A stretch of DNA of 64,000 nucleotides from the NCBI GenBank assembly GCA_030524285.1, contig JAUNGQ010000006.1, forward strand, positions 1-64,000, in the 5' to 3' direction. Positions 14,744-22,955 of this stretch are shown here, piece after piece (the first letter of the stretch is position 1; each line of letters starts with the position of its first letter). This stretch comes from Eubacteriales bacterium. GTDB lineage: Bacteria; Bacillota; Clostridia; Oscillospirales; Butyricicoccaceae. The translations under genes were made by a program, and so were the position numbers. The notes beneath the pieces are model-generated. The model saw nothing but the letters and a program-made list of their open reading frames with translations, searched no databases and was not told the origin of the DNA.

Positions 14744-15634
14744 ATGCTGAAGATGGGTTTTAATGAAGGTTGCACTTGGGATGGCAACCAGGGTTGTGCA
14801 GATCAGTCTCTGATGGCTGACCTGAAGGCTTGTGCGAAGTATGGCATCAAGGGTATTGATATCCGTTTTGACTGCCTGGCTAAGTATCTGGAAGAAGGCG
14901 GTACACTGGAAGAGCTGAAAGCTTTCATGGATGCTAACGACATTGTTCCGCTGTCCTACAATGCTCTGTGCTTCTTCAATATGAAGCAGACCGAGGAAGA
15001 GAAGAAGGCAGTTATGGACGAGCTGGATGACATTATTGCTAAGTGTGCAGCTCTGGACTGCCACATGGTAGTTGTTGTTCCGTCCTGCGATCTGGCCGAA
15101 AAGAACATCCATGCAACCCGTCAGGAAATCCGTGACGATGCTGTTGCTGTTCTAAAAGAAATGGTTAAAAAGTGCGAGCCGACTGGTCTGAAGCTGTCTC
15201 TGGAATTCTGTGGTGCTCCGACTATGTCTATCAATACCTTTGATGACGCTTACGAAATCGTTAAACTGGTTGACTCTCCGCTGATGGGCGTTACTCTCGA
15301 CCAGTACCACTTCCATGCAATGGCTTCTACTTGGGAAGCTCTGGAAAATGCTGATGGCAAGAAAATTTTTGTATGGCATCTGAACGATATGGAAGATCTG
15401 CCGTGCGGCGCTGCATACAACACCGACGCAAAGCGTCTGTGGCCGTCTGATCCGCGTGGCTGCTTGGATCACAAGCGTTATGCAGATACCCTCCGCAAGA
15501 TCGGTTATGACTTTGAGAACGGCTTTATCACCATGGAAGTATTCCGTCCGGATTACTACAAGATGACCACCGATGAGAACATCAAGACCGCTGCTGAAGA
15601 GACTGCTAAGCATATCCAGAGATACTGCAAGTAA
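14744..15634 (+). CDS. iolI: Inosose isomerase, IolI type (TIM barrel)
   Basis: A 296-residue xylose-isomerase-like TIM barrel. Matches to IolI run along its length: KMGFNEGCTWD at the start, VPLSYNALCFFNM, LKLSLEFCGAP (metal Glu), TLDQYHFHAMAS (Asp, His), KIFVWHLNDMEDLPCGAAY, and VFRPDYYKMTTDENIKTAAE at the end. IolI interconverts 2-keto-myo-inositol and 1-keto-D-chiro-inositol. With iolG it would allow epimerisation of myo- and D-chiro-inositol. AAAGGAG precedes the ATG. IolE-like dehydratase is the alternative; the IolI C-terminus argues against it. Confidence 0.85.
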   Translation: MLKMGFNEGCTWDGNQGCADQSLMADLKACAKYGIKGIDIRFDCLAKYLEEGGTLEELKAFMDANDIVPLSYNALCFFNMKQTEEEKKAVMDELDDIIAKCAALDCHMVVVVPSCDLAEKNIHATRQEIRDDAVAVLKEMVKKCEPTGLKLSLEFCGAPTMSINTFDDAYEIVKLVDSPLMGVTLDQYHFHAMASTWEALENADGKKIFVWHLNDMEDLPCGAAYNTDAKRLWPSDPRGCLDHKRYADTLRKIGYDFENGFITMEVFRPDYYKMTTDENIKTAAEETAKHIQRYCK

Positions 15635-15674
15635 TTCATCCGGTCAAAAGACCTTAATGGCTGAGAAATCAGTC

Positions 15675-15709
15675 AAGCCGCAGGGCAATGCCCTGCGGCT
15701 TTTCTTCTT
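15675..15709 (+). terminator. Intrinsic terminator of the iolG-iolI unit
   Basis: AAGCCGCAGGGC pairs with GCCCTGCGGCTT and is followed by TTCTTCTTT. The stem is nearly identical to the terminator at 17217-17247. Confidence 0.9.
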
Positions 15710-16077
15710 TATAACTGATATGGATTGGTATAGTCCTCTGAACACAAATGATTCTCACTCCATGTAACCATCTGCTGCAAAACAGGTATAAAGCTTTTCC
15801 CCTGCTCAGTCAGCGTATATTCTACATGTGGCGGAATCTCCGGAAAAACCGTTCGACGCAAAAAACCATCCCTTTCCAATTCCCGAAGCTGTTTGGTCAA
15901 TGTGGATTGCGTGATTCCATCCAATCTGCGATATAATTCTCCAAATCGCTGTACTTCATAAAAGGCAACATACCACAAAATCAAAAGCTTCCACTTTCCG
16001 CTCAAAACACCCTGTAACAGACTCATTGGCACACAGCGTGCAATCATGTCCTCCGATTGAAATTTATTTACTGCCAT
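15709..16077 (-). CDS. HxlR-family transcriptional regulator
   Basis: A 122-residue winged-helix regulator. The HxlR signature covers about residues 10-110: LLSGKWKLLILWYV-like start (GVLSGKWKLLILWYVAF), RFGELYRRLDGITQSTLTKQ, LRELERDGFLRRTVFPEIPP, and VEYTLTEQGKSFIPVLQQM. One cysteine (CVPMSL) near the N-terminus could be a redox or electrophile sensor, as known for some family members. AGGAGG precedes the ATG. It diverges from the radical SAM gene, a likely target. Confidence 0.9.
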   Translation of the reverse strand: MAVNKFQSEDMIARCVPMSLLQGVLSGKWKLLILWYVAFYEVQRFGELYRRLDGITQSTLTKQLRELERDGFLRRTVFPEIPPHVEYTLTEQGKSFIPVLQQMVTWSENHLCSEDYTNPYQL

Positions 16078-16302
16078 ATGTGGTCCCTCCTGCTGTTAGT
16101 ATACAGCATATATATTCTATATACAAGATACCGTTATTTTTTGTATTTGCTATATTTTATATATTATATTGTTTTTCCTGCACTTTTTCCAAAAAATATC
16201 CGTACTTGTCAAAATGATGTTTCCGTTGTAAACTGCATACAGAAACAAAAAGCCGGCTCCGTTTCTTCAATATATCTGACTTATGAAAAGGAGCAATCTG
16301 TT

Positions 16303-17202
16303 ATGCATTTTACTGGAACAATCTGGCGCCCACCCTATGAAGCTGAATCTCTCTTGCTCGAAGTAACAGCGGGCTGCACCCATCACAAATGTAAATTCTG
16401 CACGCTTTACGATGAGCTTCCCTTTTCCTTCCGCATGTCGCCGCTGGGCTACATTGAGGAAGATCTGCAGGAGATGCAAGTCTATTTGAGTGCATGGCGC
16501 GGCAAATTGCATTCCCGTATATTTCTCGTCGGTGCAAATCCATTTGTTATGCAGTTCTCTCGACTGAAAACAATTGCCGACTTGATTCACAGCTACTTCC
16601 CATCCATCCAATCAATCGGCTGCTTTGCCCGTGTGACAGATATTTCGCTAAAATCAGATGAACAATTGCATCAGCTTCATTTGATTGGATATGACGGGCT
16701 GACGATTGGCGTAGAAACCGGAGACGACGACGCACTCGCGTTTATGGACAAAGGGTACTGCGCGCAGGACATTATCGAACAGGCACACCGCTTGGATGCT
16801 GCGGGCATTTCCTATAACTTCTTCTACCTTGCCGGAATTTCCGGTGCAGGACGCGGTAATATCGGCGCAATAGAAAGCGCAAAAGTGTTTAATATGACAC
16901 ATCCGAAGCTGATCGGTTCCTCGATGCTGACAATTTTCCCCAATTCCGCCCTGTATCAGGAAATACAGTCAGGCAATTGGGAGGAGGAAAGCGAGTTGGA
17001 GAAACTGGAAGAAGTACGTACACTAATAACCCATCTCACCATTCCCGTGCAGTTTGCTGCGCTTGGCTCATCCAACGCGATTTATTTAAACGGACATTTG
17101 CCTGAAAAGCGGGACGCGATGCTCGCACATCTGGATCAAGTCATTCAGCCAGAAAACGAGCAAAAGCTCCGACGCTACCGAACTACCCTACCGCATTTAT
17201 AA
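16303..17202 (+). CDS. Radical SAM protein of unknown substrate
   Basis: A 299-residue cytoplasmic enzyme. The iron-sulfur motif is CTHHKCKFC at about residues 23-31, spaced C-x4-C-x2-C as in one common clostridial group, followed by a radical SAM TIM barrel (LVGANPF, GIDGLTIGVETGDDDAL-like GYDGLTIGVETGDDDA, FFYLAGISGAGRGN). No B12 or SPASM domain is visible. I use the ATG at 16303 with AAAAGGAG; an upstream extension is AT-rich, hydrophobic and overlaps the HxlR gene. The reaction cannot be inferred. Confidence 0.85.
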   Translation: MHFTGTIWRPPYEAESLLLEVTAGCTHHKCKFCTLYDELPFSFRMSPLGYIEEDLQEMQVYLSAWRGKLHSRIFLVGANPFVMQFSRLKTIADLIHSYFPSIQSIGCFARVTDISLKSDEQLHQLHLIGYDGLTIGVETGDDDALAFMDKGYCAQDIIEQAHRLDAAGISYNFFYLAGISGAGRGNIGAIESAKVFNMTHPKLIGSSMLTIFPNSALYQEIQSGNWEEESELEKLEEVRTLITHLTIPVQFAALGSSNAIYLNGHLPEKRDAMLAHLDQVIQPENEQKLRRYRTTLPHL

Positions 17203-17216
17203 CCGCTCAATTAGTT

Positions 17217-17247
17217 AAGCCGCAAGGCATATGCCCTGCGGCTTTTC
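17217..17247 (+). terminator. Intrinsic terminator of the radical SAM gene
   Basis: AAGCCGCA pairs with TGCGGCTT and is followed by TTCCTTTT. The same hairpin, with two changes, ends the iol unit 1.5 kb upstream. Confidence 0.85.
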
Positions 17248-17286
17248 CTTTTGCTCTATACACAAAACATAACATCACGGACATGC

Positions 17287-17493
17287 CTATTCCTGATCCG
17301 GTTTGTATTCTGCAATATCCTCCAACGAACAGCCGATAATCCGGCATAGCTGGTTTAACGTATACGTGCTGACGTTCCCATTCTTTCTCAGACGGTCCAG
17401 TTGTCCTGTACTGATATGATATTCCTTAATCAGTTTGTATTGCGATATCCCCTTTTCCTTCATTGTAACCCATAGCTTATCGAATACAATCAT
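17287..17493 (-). CDS. Small XRE/YozG-like helix-turn-helix regulator
   Basis: A 68-residue protein, all HTH: DKLWVTMKEKGISQYKLIKE, then STGQLDRLRKNGNVSTYTLN, and LCRIIGCSLEDIAEYKPD. This is the short Cro-like type with a C-terminal CSLEDI helix. I start at the ATG at 17491-17493, which has AGGAGA upstream; an earlier in-frame start lacks one. Target unknown. Confidence 0.82.
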   Translation of the reverse strand: MIVFDKLWVTMKEKGISQYKLIKEYHISTGQLDRLRKNGNVSTYTLNQLCRIIGCSLEDIAEYKPDQE

Positions 17494-17636
17494 ACCTGAA
17501 TCTCCTAAACTTTTTCCTATGTTCAAGATAGAATGTAATCCGTCTATTGACAATTACCCGTATTCGGGCTATAATCAATATGTGGAAGATTTTGGGGATA
17601 TCTTTTATATAATTTCCAATTTATGCTAAAAATATG

Positions 17637-17668
17637 CAAAAAGGACAGGCTTGCAAATGCCTGTCCTT
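17637..17668. terminator. Bidirectional intrinsic terminator
   Basis: AAAAGGACAGGC pairs with GCCTGTCCTTT. On the minus strand it ends the small gene at 17677. Confidence 0.8.
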
Positions 17669-17676
17669 TCCTCTTT

Positions 17677-17895
17677 TTATATACCCAATGCCAGATAATC
17701 GTCAATCAGTTCAGAAAAATGGAGTAATGACGCATGATATTCGTTCATACGTGCTACCAGCGCCTGTGCAGACCATCCATTGGTTGTCAATTGATCCGCG
17801 TGTGCAGCCGGTTTGCCCTCGTCATCCAGCGCCAGTACACCGTACCAGATGCGCTGCCGGTCATCCTTCTGTTCTGTGCATATGTATTGAAGCAT
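17677..17895 (-). CDS. Small hypothetical protein, possibly DUF6514-like
   Basis: A 72-residue soluble protein with no signal or membrane segment. The layout ([20 protein letters not shown], then [20 protein letters not shown], ending DDYLALGI) recalls the short DUF6514-type proteins of Clostridia, whose role is unknown; I hold this loosely. AAAGGA and GAGGAC precede the ATG. It lies downstream of the 17969 gene on the same strand. Confidence 0.55.
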   Translation of the reverse strand: MLQYICTEQKDDRQRIWYGVLALDDEGKPAAHADQLTTNGWSAQALVARMNEYHASLLHFSELIDDYLALGI

Positions 17896-17968
17896 GTCCT
17901 CATTCCTTTCGGATTGTGATGCTTCAGTTTAGCATAATAGCCCTGCAAAACCAGTCGAACGCCTGCCT

Positions 17969-18220
17969 TCAATCCTCAATGATTTCATCCACATAGGGAT
18001 CCAGCTGTTTCACCAGATGTCCAGTGTCCTTTTTGGTATCCTGTAAAAGCTCCGCATCATCCAGAAGATTCACCCAGACAGCATACCGTCCATCCTCCTG
18101 CACGGTAACCTCCAGCTCCGGCCAGCTTGCATACTGCTGGGGCGTATAACGATCATTATCTGCAAACAAAATCCGTGCCGCCGGGATAATATGCCTGCCG
18201 ATAAATATCAGGCGTTTCAT
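17969..18220 (-). CDS. Small hypothetical protein coupled to yqeY
   Basis: An 83-residue soluble protein, not recognised. It begins MKRLIFIGRHIIPAARILFA and has an acidic C-terminus (DPYVDEIIED). Its ATG overlaps the yqeY stop codon (ATGA), so the two are translationally coupled and must be in one transcript. The real function is unknown; coding potential is supported by the overlap and length. Confidence 0.6.
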   Translation of the reverse strand: MKRLIFIGRHIIPAARILFADNDRYTPQQYASWPELEVTVQEDGRYAVWVNLLDDAELLQDTKKDTGHLVKQLDPYVDEIIED

Positions 18221-18666
18221 GCTCCCAGCATCTCCCCGACAATTTTATTAACGAGTTTGCCGTCAGCCTTGCCCTTTACCTGTGGCATCAGGTTCTTCAT
18301 GACCGGGCCCTTATCCCGCATGGTAGGAGCTGTGATTTGCAGCTGATCCAGAACAGACTGCACCAATGCACGGATCTGTTCTTCATCCATTTCCTGTGGA
18401 GCAAATGCCTTATATACGTCCAGCTTAAACTGGCATTCCTGACGGATATCATCTCGGTCCGCTGGAGCAGCATCCATCGTTTCACGTGTCTGCTTGATTT
18501 CCTTCTGGATGATCGCATTCTCCTCATCCTCAGTCAGGTCTGCCCGCTTATCCTTTGCCTTTGCTTTCAATGCAGCCAACAGCAGGGACAGCGCATTCTT
18601 CCGCTCCGTATCCTTTGCCTTCATGGCAGCCATCATTTGCTGCTGAACTTCTTTTGTCTTCGACAT
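18217..18666 (-). CDS. yqeY: GatB/YqeY domain protein
   Basis: A 149-residue cytoplasmic protein consisting of one GatB/YqeY tRNA-binding-like domain: AMKAKDTERKNALSLLLAAL at the start, EENAIIQKEIKQTRETMDAA mid-protein, and PVMKNLMPQVKGKADGKLVN, KIVGEML at the end. YqeY homologues resemble the tail domain of the amidotransferase GatB but stand alone; their role is unsettled. I start at the ATG with GGAGGAGATCAT upstream (18664-18666). Confidence 0.9.
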   Translation of the reverse strand: MSKTKEVQQQMMAAMKAKDTERKNALSLLLAALKAKAKDKRADLTEDEENAIIQKEIKQTRETMDAAPADRDDIRQECQFKLDVYKAFAPQEMDEEQIRALVQSVLDQLQITAPTMRDKGPVMKNLMPQVKGKADGKLVNKIVGEMLGA

Positions 18667-18742
18667 ATGATCTCCTCCTTCTATTATTTGAAAAGTAACG
18701 GAACGCAGGATACATTCCCCGTTCCGTTTCAGTAAAATCCTA

Positions 18743-19471
18743 TTATCCAAACCGGCGGGAACGGAATAGTTTGTGGAAGAATCCGCTTTTTTCCTCTGGT
18801 TTTGCTTGTCCCTGTTCCGTCTCTTTTTCTACGGAAGTATCTGTCTGCGGTACAGCTACCGGTTCCTCCGGTTCTACATAATCTTCTCCTGTGCATACAC
18901 AGTGCAGAATGTTCTCCTGTGCCTTCGCATCCGCCTCCGACTGTGCCGTGCGCAAATCAGCCAACTGTGCAATCAACCATGCCGTATTGCAGATTTCCTC
19001 AGAACCCTTTTGTTTTAGCTGCTCTGCAATTGTCTGACGCGCTCGGCGCATGGCACGTTTGATTTCGATATCCGGAACCGACAGGATATCTGCCGCCTGC
19101 GGTGCAGAGCAGCCTTCCCCGCAAAGCATCAGCAGTGCAATACGTTCCTGCCTTGGCAGCTCTCGCATCATACCATATACATCGCGCAGCGCACCTGTTA
19201 AGCATGGAATTTCCCTGCCGCTGTTTTCCGGCTGCTGCAAAAGGACACCATAGGCAATCTTCCCCATCCAAACACGCAGATCACTGGGGGAATGCAGGAA
19301 AGATACAGATTGCTGTGCATTGCGGTAAATCTGCGTTACCGCAGTTCCATGCTTTGGGCATCCCAGCATCGCTGCTGCCAGCCAGATATGCGGAACCGTA
19401 TACTCATACAAACAGGCAAAACCTTCCTGTTCTCCTGCACGCGCATGGATAATTGCATCTGCAAGTGTCAT
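18743..19471 (-). CDS. Sigma-70-like protein with degenerate region 2 and an acidic C-terminal tail
   Basis: A 242-residue protein. Residues 1-80 have the size and helices of sigma region 2 but lack the usual basic -10-binding residues. Residues about 95-155 form a clearer region 4 (MMRELPRQERIALLMLCGEG, CSAPQAADILSVPDIEIKRA, MRRARQTIAEQLKQK). The last 85 residues are acidic and low-complexity (EPEEPVAVPQ, EKETEQGQAKPEEKSGFF) and end in the basic KLFRSRR. It may be an ECF-derived regulator rather than a working sigma factor. No anti-sigma gene is adjacent. AGGAGG precedes the ATG. Confidence 0.65.
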   Translation of the reverse strand: MTLADAIIHARAGEQEGFACLYEYTVPHIWLAAAMLGCPKHGTAVTQIYRNAQQSVSFLHSPSDLRVWMGKIAYGVLLQQPENSGREIPCLTGALRDVYGMMRELPRQERIALLMLCGEGCSAPQAADILSVPDIEIKRAMRRARQTIAEQLKQKGSEEICNTAWLIAQLADLRTAQSEADAKAQENILHCVCTGEDYVEPEEPVAVPQTDTSVEKETEQGQAKPEEKSGFFHKLFRSRRFG

Positions 19472-19605
19472 CTGCTCTTCCCTCCTTTCAGTCGTTCAGC
19501 TAACAACCATCATACACCATTTCCAGCTGATTTTCCATACATCACTACAAATTTTAGTAGAACTGTCCTGTCGAAAAGTTTCTTTCCAACGGACAGAAAA
19601 AAGGG

Positions 19606-19644
19606 TAAAAAATCGCATGACCACAACGGCAGCCATGCGATTTT
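19606..19644 (-). terminator. Intrinsic terminator of the zinc-ribbon protein gene
   Basis: On the minus strand AAAATCGCATGGCTG...CATGCGATTTTTTACC; the 11-base stem is perfect. Confidence 0.8.
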
Positions 19645-19662
19645 GTTCAGACGAAACAAACG

Positions 19663-20193
19663 TCAATCGTCATCCTCGTCCTCATCATCTTCCTCATCCG
19701 GATCATCGACATCATCAAATTCAATTTCCGGCAAATCACCTTCCGGAATCTCTTCATCATAATCGTCCTCGGGGATATCGGAAAATGCAGGCACGTCTTC
19801 ATCATCAAGCGACGACATATCGAACTCAAGCTCTTCACCGCAGGCCGGACAGGAAATATTTCCCTGCTCCAGTGTTGCCTCATCAATGAAAATCTCTTCA
19901 CCACAGCTCGGACATACGACCTCAAATAATTCATGATCCGGGTCATAGCCAATACCATCTGCATCGATGTCCTCCTCATCGTAGGAATCGTCATCATCAT
20001 ACAGATCCTCAATCATGGCATCCAGGACACCCTGCAGCGCTTCGTTCTCTTCCTCCAGATCGGTGATGGATAGAGCCATATCCTCCAAAACAGAAATAAT
20101 CTCCTTGAAAAGACGGCCCTCTTTTTTATCCACGTTGATTTCCAAACCTTCAAATAAGCCGCGAATATATGCGACACGTTCGGTTACAGTCAT
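19663..20193 (-). CDS. CD1247-type protein with zinc ribbon and acidic tail
   Basis: A 176-residue cytoplasmic protein. The N-terminal 60 residues (VTERVAYIRGLFEGLEI, KEIISVLEDMALSITDLEEE) match the CD1247 N-terminal domain common in Clostridia, with a coiled-coil end. A treble-clef-like ribbon CPSCGEE...CPACGEE (about 93-118) should bind one zinc. The last 55 residues are almost all Asp and Glu. It resembles transcription-associated acidic proteins, but no function is established. AAAGGAGG precedes the ATG. The efp gene lies just downstream of nothing shared; efp ends 50 bases away on the same strand. Confidence 0.8.
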   Translation of the reverse strand: MTVTERVAYIRGLFEGLEINVDKKEGRLFKEIISVLEDMALSITDLEEENEALQGVLDAMIEDLYDDDDSYDEEDIDADGIGYDPDHELFEVVCPSCGEEIFIDEATLEQGNISCPACGEELEFDMSSLDDEDVPAFSDIPEDDYDEEIPEGDLPEIEFDDVDDPDEEDDEDEDDD

Positions 20194-20243
20194 GGTTCCA
20201 TTCCTCCTTTTGGGTTCGTCAGCATTGTTAATAATCCCAGGGA

Positions 20244-20804
20244 TTAGTCCTTTGCACGCTCCAGATATTCACCAGTGCGGGTATCAATACGAATCTTTTC
20301 GCCCGGCTCAATAAACAACGGTACCTTGACCTCAGCGCCAGTCTCAAGTGTGGCCGGCTTCAGGGTATTGGTAGCTGTGTTGCCCTTGAAGCCCGGATCA
20401 GTCTCCGTGATTTCCAGAACAACAAACATCGGCGGTTCAACAGCAAATACATTGCCCTTGTAGGACAGGATCTTGCAGACATCATTTTCCTTTACAAACT
20501 TGAAGCCATCCGGCAGCTTGTCGGCACTTACCGGCTCCTGCTCATAGGTTTCGCTATCCATGAAATAGTACAGATCGCCGTCATTGTACAGATACTCCAT
20601 ATCCTTGCGTTCAACAAAAGCTTCTTCATACTTATCGTTCGGATTGAAGGAACGCTCGTTTACAGCGCCAGTCATAACATTCTTATACTTTGTACGAACA
20701 AATGCTGCGCCCTTGCCTGGCTTTACATGCTGGAAACTAACTACTTGGTAAACCTGTCCATCCATTTCAAAGGTTACACCGTTACGAAATTCGCCTGCGG
20801 TCAT
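20244..20804 (-). CDS. efp: Translation elongation factor P
   Basis: A 186-residue ribosome-binding factor that relieves stalling at polyproline. The three OB-like domains are complete. The tip loop reads [17 protein letters not shown], with the Lys that is modified in many bacteria, and the end has [29 protein letters not shown] in domain III is the EF-P signature. GGAGG precedes the ATG. The upstream M24 peptidase gene is a very common neighbour of efp in Firmicutes, and together they form a likely operon. Confidence 0.96.
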   Translation of the reverse strand: MTAGEFRNGVTFEMDGQVYQVVSFQHVKPGKGAAFVRTKYKNVMTGAVNERSFNPNDKYEEAFVERKDMEYLYNDGDLYYFMDSETYEQEPVSADKLPDGFKFVKENDVCKILSYKGNVFAVEPPMFVVLEITETDPGFKGNTATNTLKPATLETGAEVKVPLFIEPGEKIRIDTRTGEYLERAKD

Positions 20805-20889
20805 AAATTAACTCCTCCATATTAACAATAAATGTAATTTTCGTTAAATCTCTTTTTATTCTACCCCATTGTACCTGTTTTTGCAAGCA

Positions 20890-21951
20890 TTACTTGCAAA
20901 TTGTCAGCTGTTTCGGCGCATTTGTCAAATCACGGCAGCCATCTGGCGTAATAACCAGCATATCTTCAATGCGCACACCGAATCGTCCGGGAATATAAAT
21001 CCCCGGCTCTGCTGAAATAATGTTTCCGGCAGCAAGCGGCTTTGTATACCGCGGCGCTGCTAACGGCAGCTCATGGATATCAATACCGATACCATGTCCA
21101 AAGCTATGCCCAAAACAAGTACCATAGCCCTCCGCCGCAATGATATCCCTTGCAGCCTTGTCTACCAGCGCGCCGGTTACGCCCGGTTTTGCAGCTGCAA
21201 TACCGGCTTCCTGCGCACGCAGGACAATATGGTAAACCTTATCCATTTCGTCCGTCGCATAGTCAACCGCAACGGTACGTGTCATATCTGAACAATAGCC
21301 CTCAACCGTACAGCCGAAATCCATTGTGACAAAATCACCCGGTTCAATCCGTTTGTCAGAAGGCACACCATGCGGCATGGATGACTTCTGACCGGAGACG
21401 ACAATCGGTTCAAACGACATTTTTTCCCCGCCATAATCCAGCATACGGAATTCCAGCAACGCTGCAATATGCTTCTCCGTCACGCCTGCATGGATGTCAT
21501 TCAGCGTTTCCGCCAGAGCCCGCTCCGCAATGCGCTGTGCTGCGATACAGCAGTCGATTTCTTCCTGTGTCTTAATCTGACGCAAATCACTGAGCAGTGT
21601 GCCCATCGGCACCATATTGGCATCCAGCGCCTTCTCCCACTCCGCATGATCCGCACAGGTCATAAAGCTCTCTTCATATGCAATGGTTTCTATGCCATCT
21701 TGATTGCATATGGCATTGACCATATTGGCATAGGAGCCACGTACCATGTCCACCTGAAAGCCTTCTCCGATCCGCTTTTTCGCTGCTTCAATATACCGGA
21801 AGTCTGTGAACAGATAGCCGCCCTTGGCATCTATCATACAAACACCTGCGGAAGACGGGAATCCTGTTGCATACCGCCGGTTCTGCGGGCTGGTAATCAG
21901 TACTGCGTCAAACTCCGCCTGACGCAGTGCATCCTGAATTTGTTTCAGCAT
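20890..21951 (-). CDS. Xaa-Pro aminopeptidase (M24 family)
   Basis: A 353-residue cytoplasmic metallopeptidase removing the N-terminal residue before proline. An N-terminal creatinase-like domain (about 1-125) precedes the pita-bread catalytic domain. The five metal ligands are seen: Asp in VTMDFGC and CSDMTRTV, His in FGHSFGHGIGIDIHE, Glu in ISAEPGIYIPG and GVRIEDML. Length is usual for PepP/PepQ-like enzymes of Firmicutes. It precedes efp by 85 bases on the same strand. Confidence 0.92.
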   Translation of the reverse strand: MLKQIQDALRQAEFDAVLITSPQNRRYATGFPSSAGVCMIDAKGGYLFTDFRYIEAAKKRIGEGFQVDMVRGSYANMVNAICNQDGIETIAYEESFMTCADHAEWEKALDANMVPMGTLLSDLRQIKTQEEIDCCIAAQRIAERALAETLNDIHAGVTEKHIAALLEFRMLDYGGEKMSFEPIVVSGQKSSMPHGVPSDKRIEPGDFVTMDFGCTVEGYCSDMTRTVAVDYATDEMDKVYHIVLRAQEAGIAAAKPGVTGALVDKAARDIIAAEGYGTCFGHSFGHGIGIDIHELPLAAPRYTKPLAAGNIISAEPGIYIPGRFGVRIEDMLVITPDGCRDLTNAPKQLTICK

Positions 21952-21978
21952 AATAAATCCCTCGATCCTGATTCTTAT

Positions 21979-22845
21979 TTAAACAGTATCCTTCATATAC
22001 TTCTGATAAGCGGACATCATAACTGCCGCATCTTCTGCCTGTGTACCGGCAGATTCACAGATAAACCGTGGTGTATAGCCGCGTGCCGCAGCCTCCATGG
22101 CTACCGGTTCAAAATCCGGTCCATAAATTTCATCTGCAAAGGTCAAATGGCGCACCTCGCCGCCCTTTCCATATTCAATTTTTGAGAAATGGCTGTGGAA
22201 TATGCGGGCACGCTCGATGCCAATGGTATTTTCCATCCGATCAAACAATGCGGCAACATCTTCACGGGTACGCATCCCTCCATGGGTGCGTGCATTCAGA
22301 TGTCCAAAATCAATACATGGCAGCAGCCGGTCATCCAATCTGACCAGCTCCATAATTTCTTCCGCTGTGCCGATCACATTGATTTTACCCATGGTTTCCA
22401 AACAGATGGTAATATCATCATAGCCAGCTGCATCCTTTGCTTCTAAAACCATGCGGACATTGACACGGCTGTTTTCCATTGCCACTTCGCGTGTGCGCTT
22501 TTTCCCAACACCCCCGGTATGGACAACAATGCGGTCTGCACCCATATCGTGCGCTGCACGGCAGCTATCCAGCACATATCGGATATTCTTTTCCCGCTGG
22601 ATATCCTCATCTGTTGACAGATTGATAAAATACGGCGCATGAAGAGAAAGCGTAATGCCGTGTTCTCTTGCCGCCTGTCCAATACGTTCGGCTGTCTCCG
22701 TTCCGACGCGGACACCTCTGCCGCATTGATATTCATACGCCGTCAGTCCCAGCTTTGCAATCCATGCTGGCGCATCCGCCGTTGCTCGGAAACCTTCCGC
22801 GGTAAATGCATCTGAATTGCCTGCCGGGCCAAATAATGCTTTCAT
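21979..22845 (-). CDS. Endonuclease IV-like (AP endonuclease family 2) TIM-barrel protein
   Basis: A 288-residue TIM barrel. Residue pattern fits Nfo: LHAPYFINLSTDED with its His, RIVVHTGGVG, ICLETMGKINVIGTAEE with metal Glu, CIDFGHLNARTHG (Asp, His), and IFHSHFSKIEYGKGGEVRHL. Endonuclease IV cuts DNA at abasic sites with three zinc ions. Canonical Nfo has SSRGDN-like features I do not see, so it may be a divergent relative. It overlaps nothing and lies 27 bases upstream of the peptidase gene, so is likely co-transcribed with efp. Confidence 0.75.
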   Translation of the reverse strand: MKALFGPAGNSDAFTAEGFRATADAPAWIAKLGLTAYEYQCGRGVRVGTETAERIGQAAREHGITLSLHAPYFINLSTDEDIQREKNIRYVLDSCRAAHDMGADRIVVHTGGVGKKRTREVAMENSRVNVRMVLEAKDAAGYDDITICLETMGKINVIGTAEEIMELVRLDDRLLPCIDFGHLNARTHGGMRTREDVAALFDRMENTIGIERARIFHSHFSKIEYGKGGEVRHLTFADEIYGPDFEPVAMEAAARGYTPRFICESAGTQAEDAAVMMSAYQKYMKDTV

Positions 22846-22955
22846 TCTAAGCCTTCTTTCTAAGGGCTATCTTATTATCGCCTTATTCTCATATAGTGTA
22901 CTGGATTTTTGATAGAATTGCAACCAACAGCAAAACCGAACGGGAGGAAAATGAC

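Noticed and set aside
14744..15634. Call as IolE (inosose dehydratase)
   Set aside because: The N- and C-terminal motifs and overall alignment from memory fit IolI better.
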